Origin: Eubacteriaceae bacterium
GTDB lineage: Bacteria > Bacillota > Clostridia > Oscillospirales > Acutalibacteraceae
Direction: 5' to 3'
DNA length: 64,000 nt
NCBI GenBank assembly: GCA_021770095.1
Contig: JAETRQ010000010.1
Span: forward strand, 1-64,000
Shown here in pieces: positions 62,253 to 64,000 of the stretch (position 1 is its first letter; every line of letters begins with the position of its first letter). Made by a program: the position numbers and the translations under genes. The notes below the pieces were generated by a model that did not search any database, was not told the DNA's origin, and saw nothing but the letters and a program-made list of their open reading frames with translations.

Positions 62253-62690
62253 ATGAAAAAAGTATTTGCCAGAGAAGAACTTTGCATAAACTGCCGACTT
62301 TGTGAAGTTTACTGCAAAACGAATCACTCAAAATCAAAGGACATTATTAAAGCACATAAGATTGAAAATCCCGCACCTGTCAGCCGTGTTACGGTTTATG
62401 GTGACAAAACAGCATCAGTTGCTGTCAACTGCCGTCACTGTGATGACCCTGCCTGTGTTAAGGCTTGTATCACAGGTGCTATGACAAAAGATAAGAAAAC
62501 AGGTATCGTATCTGTAAATGAAAATAAATGTATCGGCTGTATGACCTGTCTGGCCGTTTGTCCGATTGGCTGTATCAAAACAGGTGACATTGCTTTTAAG
62601 TGCGATTTGTGCGGCGGTGAGGAGCCTGCCTGCGTTAAGAATTGTCCGAACAGAGCATTGCTGTGGCTGGAAGCAGGAGGTGCAAAATAA
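62253..62690 (+). CDS. Ferredoxin-type 4Fe-4S electron carrier of glutamate synthase
   Basis: 145 residues with four cysteine clusters: CINCRLCEVYC, CRHCDDPACVKAC, CIGCMTCLAVCPIGC and CDLCGGEEPACVKNC. This is the HycB/DMSO-type ferredoxin arrangement. It lies 13 bases after the synthase gene behind GGAGG and overlaps the FAD oxidoreductase by one base. It should carry electrons between that flavoprotein and the FMN domain. Confidence 0.9.
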   Translation: MKKVFAREELCINCRLCEVYCKTNHSKSKDIIKAHKIENPAPVSRVTVYGDKTASVAVNCRHCDDPACVKACITGAMTKDKKTGIVSVNENKCIGCMTCLAVCPIGCIKTGDIAFKCDLCGGEEPACVKNCPNRALLWLEAGGAK

Positions 62691-63952
62691 TGAAATATGT
62701 TATTATAGGTGCCTCAGCTGCAGGACTTGCAGCAGCAGAGACTGTCAGAAAATATGACTCTCAGGGCACAGTAACCGTGCTGACAGAAGAAGAGTATATG
62801 CCGTATTCACGCCCTTCCATCAGTTATTATTTGAAGGGTAAGGTTAAGGAGAGTAATATGGCTCTCAGAAAGCCTGCATTTTATAAGGAAAAGAAAATTG
62901 ATGTGATAACTTCTTCAAAGGTTACCTCAATTGATACGGATAAAAAGATTGTAAAAGTCGGCAGGAAAAATTATCCCTATGATAAACTTTGCCTTTGCAC
63001 AGGTTCAAAGCCGTTTGTACCTCCTATGGATAATGTTGAGGGCAAGGAAAATGCACTGACCTTCCTTGATTTGAAAGCAACTAAGGCAGTTAAGACACTT
63101 GCAAACGCTAAGACAAGAGCAGTTGTAATTGGTGCAGGTCTTATCGGTATGAAGGCTGCTGAGGGTCTTGTAAAGATATGCAAAAGCGTTGATGTTGTGG
63201 AACTTGCTCCGAGAGTTCTTCCCTCCATTCTGGATGCGAAATCAGCAAAGCAGGTTAAAAAGCATTTGGAAAATAACGGTATCAGATTTCATCTTGAAAA
63301 CACAGTGGTAAATGCTTCATCAAAGGGTAAGAACATTACCACTGTAATGCTGAAGGACGGTAAAAAATTACCTTGTGATTTGCTTATCCTTGCTGTTGGT
63401 GTAAGACCGCAGACAGAACTTGCCGAAAAGGCGAAACTTGAGGTGAACAGAGGGATTATTACAGACATTCAGACCATGCAGACCGGTAATTCTGATATTT
63501 ATGCAGCAGGTGATTGCTGTGTTTCAACGGATATGCTTGATGGCTCAAAGAAGATTATTGCTTTATGGCCTAATGCAGTGCAGCAGGGTAATGTGGCCGG
63601 TGCACAGATGGCAGGTGCTGACGTAACCGTCGGCGGTACATATTCGGTAAATGCCATTGACTTTTTTGGCTTGAGAATTTGCACCTGCGGTCTTATCAAT
63701 GCACAAGGGGAGCAGTACAGCGATAAAATCAAGCAGGACGGAGATGTTTATAAACGTCTTGTGTTTGAGGGTGATAAGCTGGTGGGATATGTGCTTATCA
63801 ATTCAAGCATTAATGCAGGTATGTATACGAATCTCATTTCAAATAAAATTTCACTTGATACAGTTCAGGGCGATATTATGGATAATCCGTCAATCTTTAT
63901 GTTTGATAAGGATACAAGAATTACGAAGCTGAGAGGGGGCGTGCAGATATGA
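62690..63952 (+). CDS. NAD(P)/FAD-dependent oxidoreductase of the glutamate synthase operon
   Basis: 420 residues with FAD-binding GASAAGLAAAETVRK near the start, the NAD(P)-binding GAGLIGMKAAEGL (~150) and the FAD end motif DIYAAGDCC (~285). It feeds electrons into glutamate synthase, replacing GltD. ATG 62690 overlaps the ferredoxin stop and follows GGAGG; a longer frame from 62642 is not credible. The next gene starts inside its stop. Confidence 0.93.
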   Translation: MKYVIIGASAAGLAAAETVRKYDSQGTVTVLTEEEYMPYSRPSISYYLKGKVKESNMALRKPAFYKEKKIDVITSSKVTSIDTDKKIVKVGRKNYPYDKLCLCTGSKPFVPPMDNVEGKENALTFLDLKATKAVKTLANAKTRAVVIGAGLIGMKAAEGLVKICKSVDVVELAPRVLPSILDAKSAKQVKKHLENNGIRFHLENTVVNASSKGKNITTVMLKDGKKLPCDLLILAVGVRPQTELAEKAKLEVNRGIITDIQTMQTGNSDIYAAGDCCVSTDMLDGSKKIIALWPNAVQQGNVAGAQMAGADVTVGGTYSVNAIDFFGLRICTCGLINAQGEQYSDKIKQDGDVYKRLVFEGDKLVGYVLINSSINAGMYTNLISNKISLDTVQGDIMDNPSIFMFDKDTRITKLRGGVQI

Positions 63953-64000
63953 TTATTGAAGCAGGGCTTACTCGTTATGAGAAAGTGAATGAATATATAA
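63949..64000 (+). CDS. Start of a fifth operon gene (likely GXGXG glutamate synthase domain), partial
   Basis: ATG 63949 overlaps the oxidoreductase stop (ATGA) after GAGGGGG. Only 17 codons (MIIEAGLTRYEKVNEYI) lie in the window. In such split operons the GXGXG alpha domain usually comes next; the sequence is too short to prove it. Confidence 0.5.
   Translation, partial: MIIEAGLTRYEKVNEYI

Noticed and set aside
1-64000. CRISPR array, rRNA or tRNA genes
   Set aside because: No series of regularly spaced repeats and no tRNA- or rRNA-like sequence was recognised by eye on either strand.

Overview
The window looks like a chromosome segment of a low-GC, Gram-positive, sporulation-lineage anaerobe of the Clostridia, most likely a gut Oscillospiraceae/Ruminococcaceae-type bacterium. 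This is inferred from the AT-rich sequence with strong AGGAGG-type ribosome sites and many U-tailed terminators, from spoVA-type spore genes, from a split ferredoxin-linked glutamate synthase, and from an ammonium transporter fused to a PII domain. No rRNA or tRNA gene and no CRISPR array was recognised. About 0-28 kb is accessory DNA; about 28-64 kb is mostly ordinary chromosome.

Accessory part. (1) 0.2-8.9 kb: a type I restriction-modification operon, with a GIY-YIG/RAMA-like gene in front, hsdM, an unknown two-segment membrane protein, an hsdS that carries three target-recognition domains and a 12-bp slippage repeat, hsdR, and an unknown four-segment membrane protein. (2) 8.9-13.2 kb: a mobilizable element with a strong promoter, a structured leader ending in a terminator, an oriT-like double hairpin, MobC, relaxase, a small accessory gene and a large serine recombinase. 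(3) 13.3-20.6 kb: an AraC-GyrI regulator, a Fic enzyme, a four-gene cluster (AbrB/MazE-like protein, HipA-like kinase, second kinase-like protein, GNAT), another HipA-like kinase behind a 19-bp hairpin, and an RNase III-like gene behind an apparent leader-peptide attenuator. A 3' copy of the recombinase gene at 21.2-21.4 kb makes direct repeats that bracket this block. A truncated spoVAD lies just inside the right-hand copy. (4) 21.5-27.1 kb: a DinB-like protein, a Cys-rich DUF3795-like protein, a DUF4417-polymorphic-toxin fusion with a putative immunity gene, and a TetM-like GTPase fused to a NYN/Rae1-like nuclease domain, flanked by short repeats.

Chromosomal part. An XRE regulator diverges from a VanY carboxypeptidase. 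Then come PAP2 phosphatase, a J-domain/zinc-ribbon pair, an AraC regulator, an orphan MacB-type ATPase, spoVAC with a helical-bundle protein, a YfhO/flavodoxin/GH43-like operon, a secreted EEP hydrolase, and an Sfp-type phosphopantetheinyl transferase. A GPH transporter, lipoprotein and beta-mannosidase (mannoside use) follow. Next are a two-component system and FtsX-type ABC exporter sharing a 16-bp upstream box, a DUF2804 protein, an ECF S-component with a TIM-barrel hydrolase, a Ca/Na-type exchanger and a CapA-like protein.

Nitrogen block, 56-64 kb. glnA, amtB-PII, then a glutamate synthase split into amidotransferase, FMN/Fe-S synthase, ferredoxin, FAD oxidoreductase and (cut by the window end) a fifth gene. 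glnA and amtB each sit behind a terminator that overlaps an alternative hairpin. The amtB one has a six-base loop with A1 and G4, as bound by ANTAR antiterminators. Together the genes take up ammonium, make glutamine, and transfer its amide to 2-oxoglutarate.
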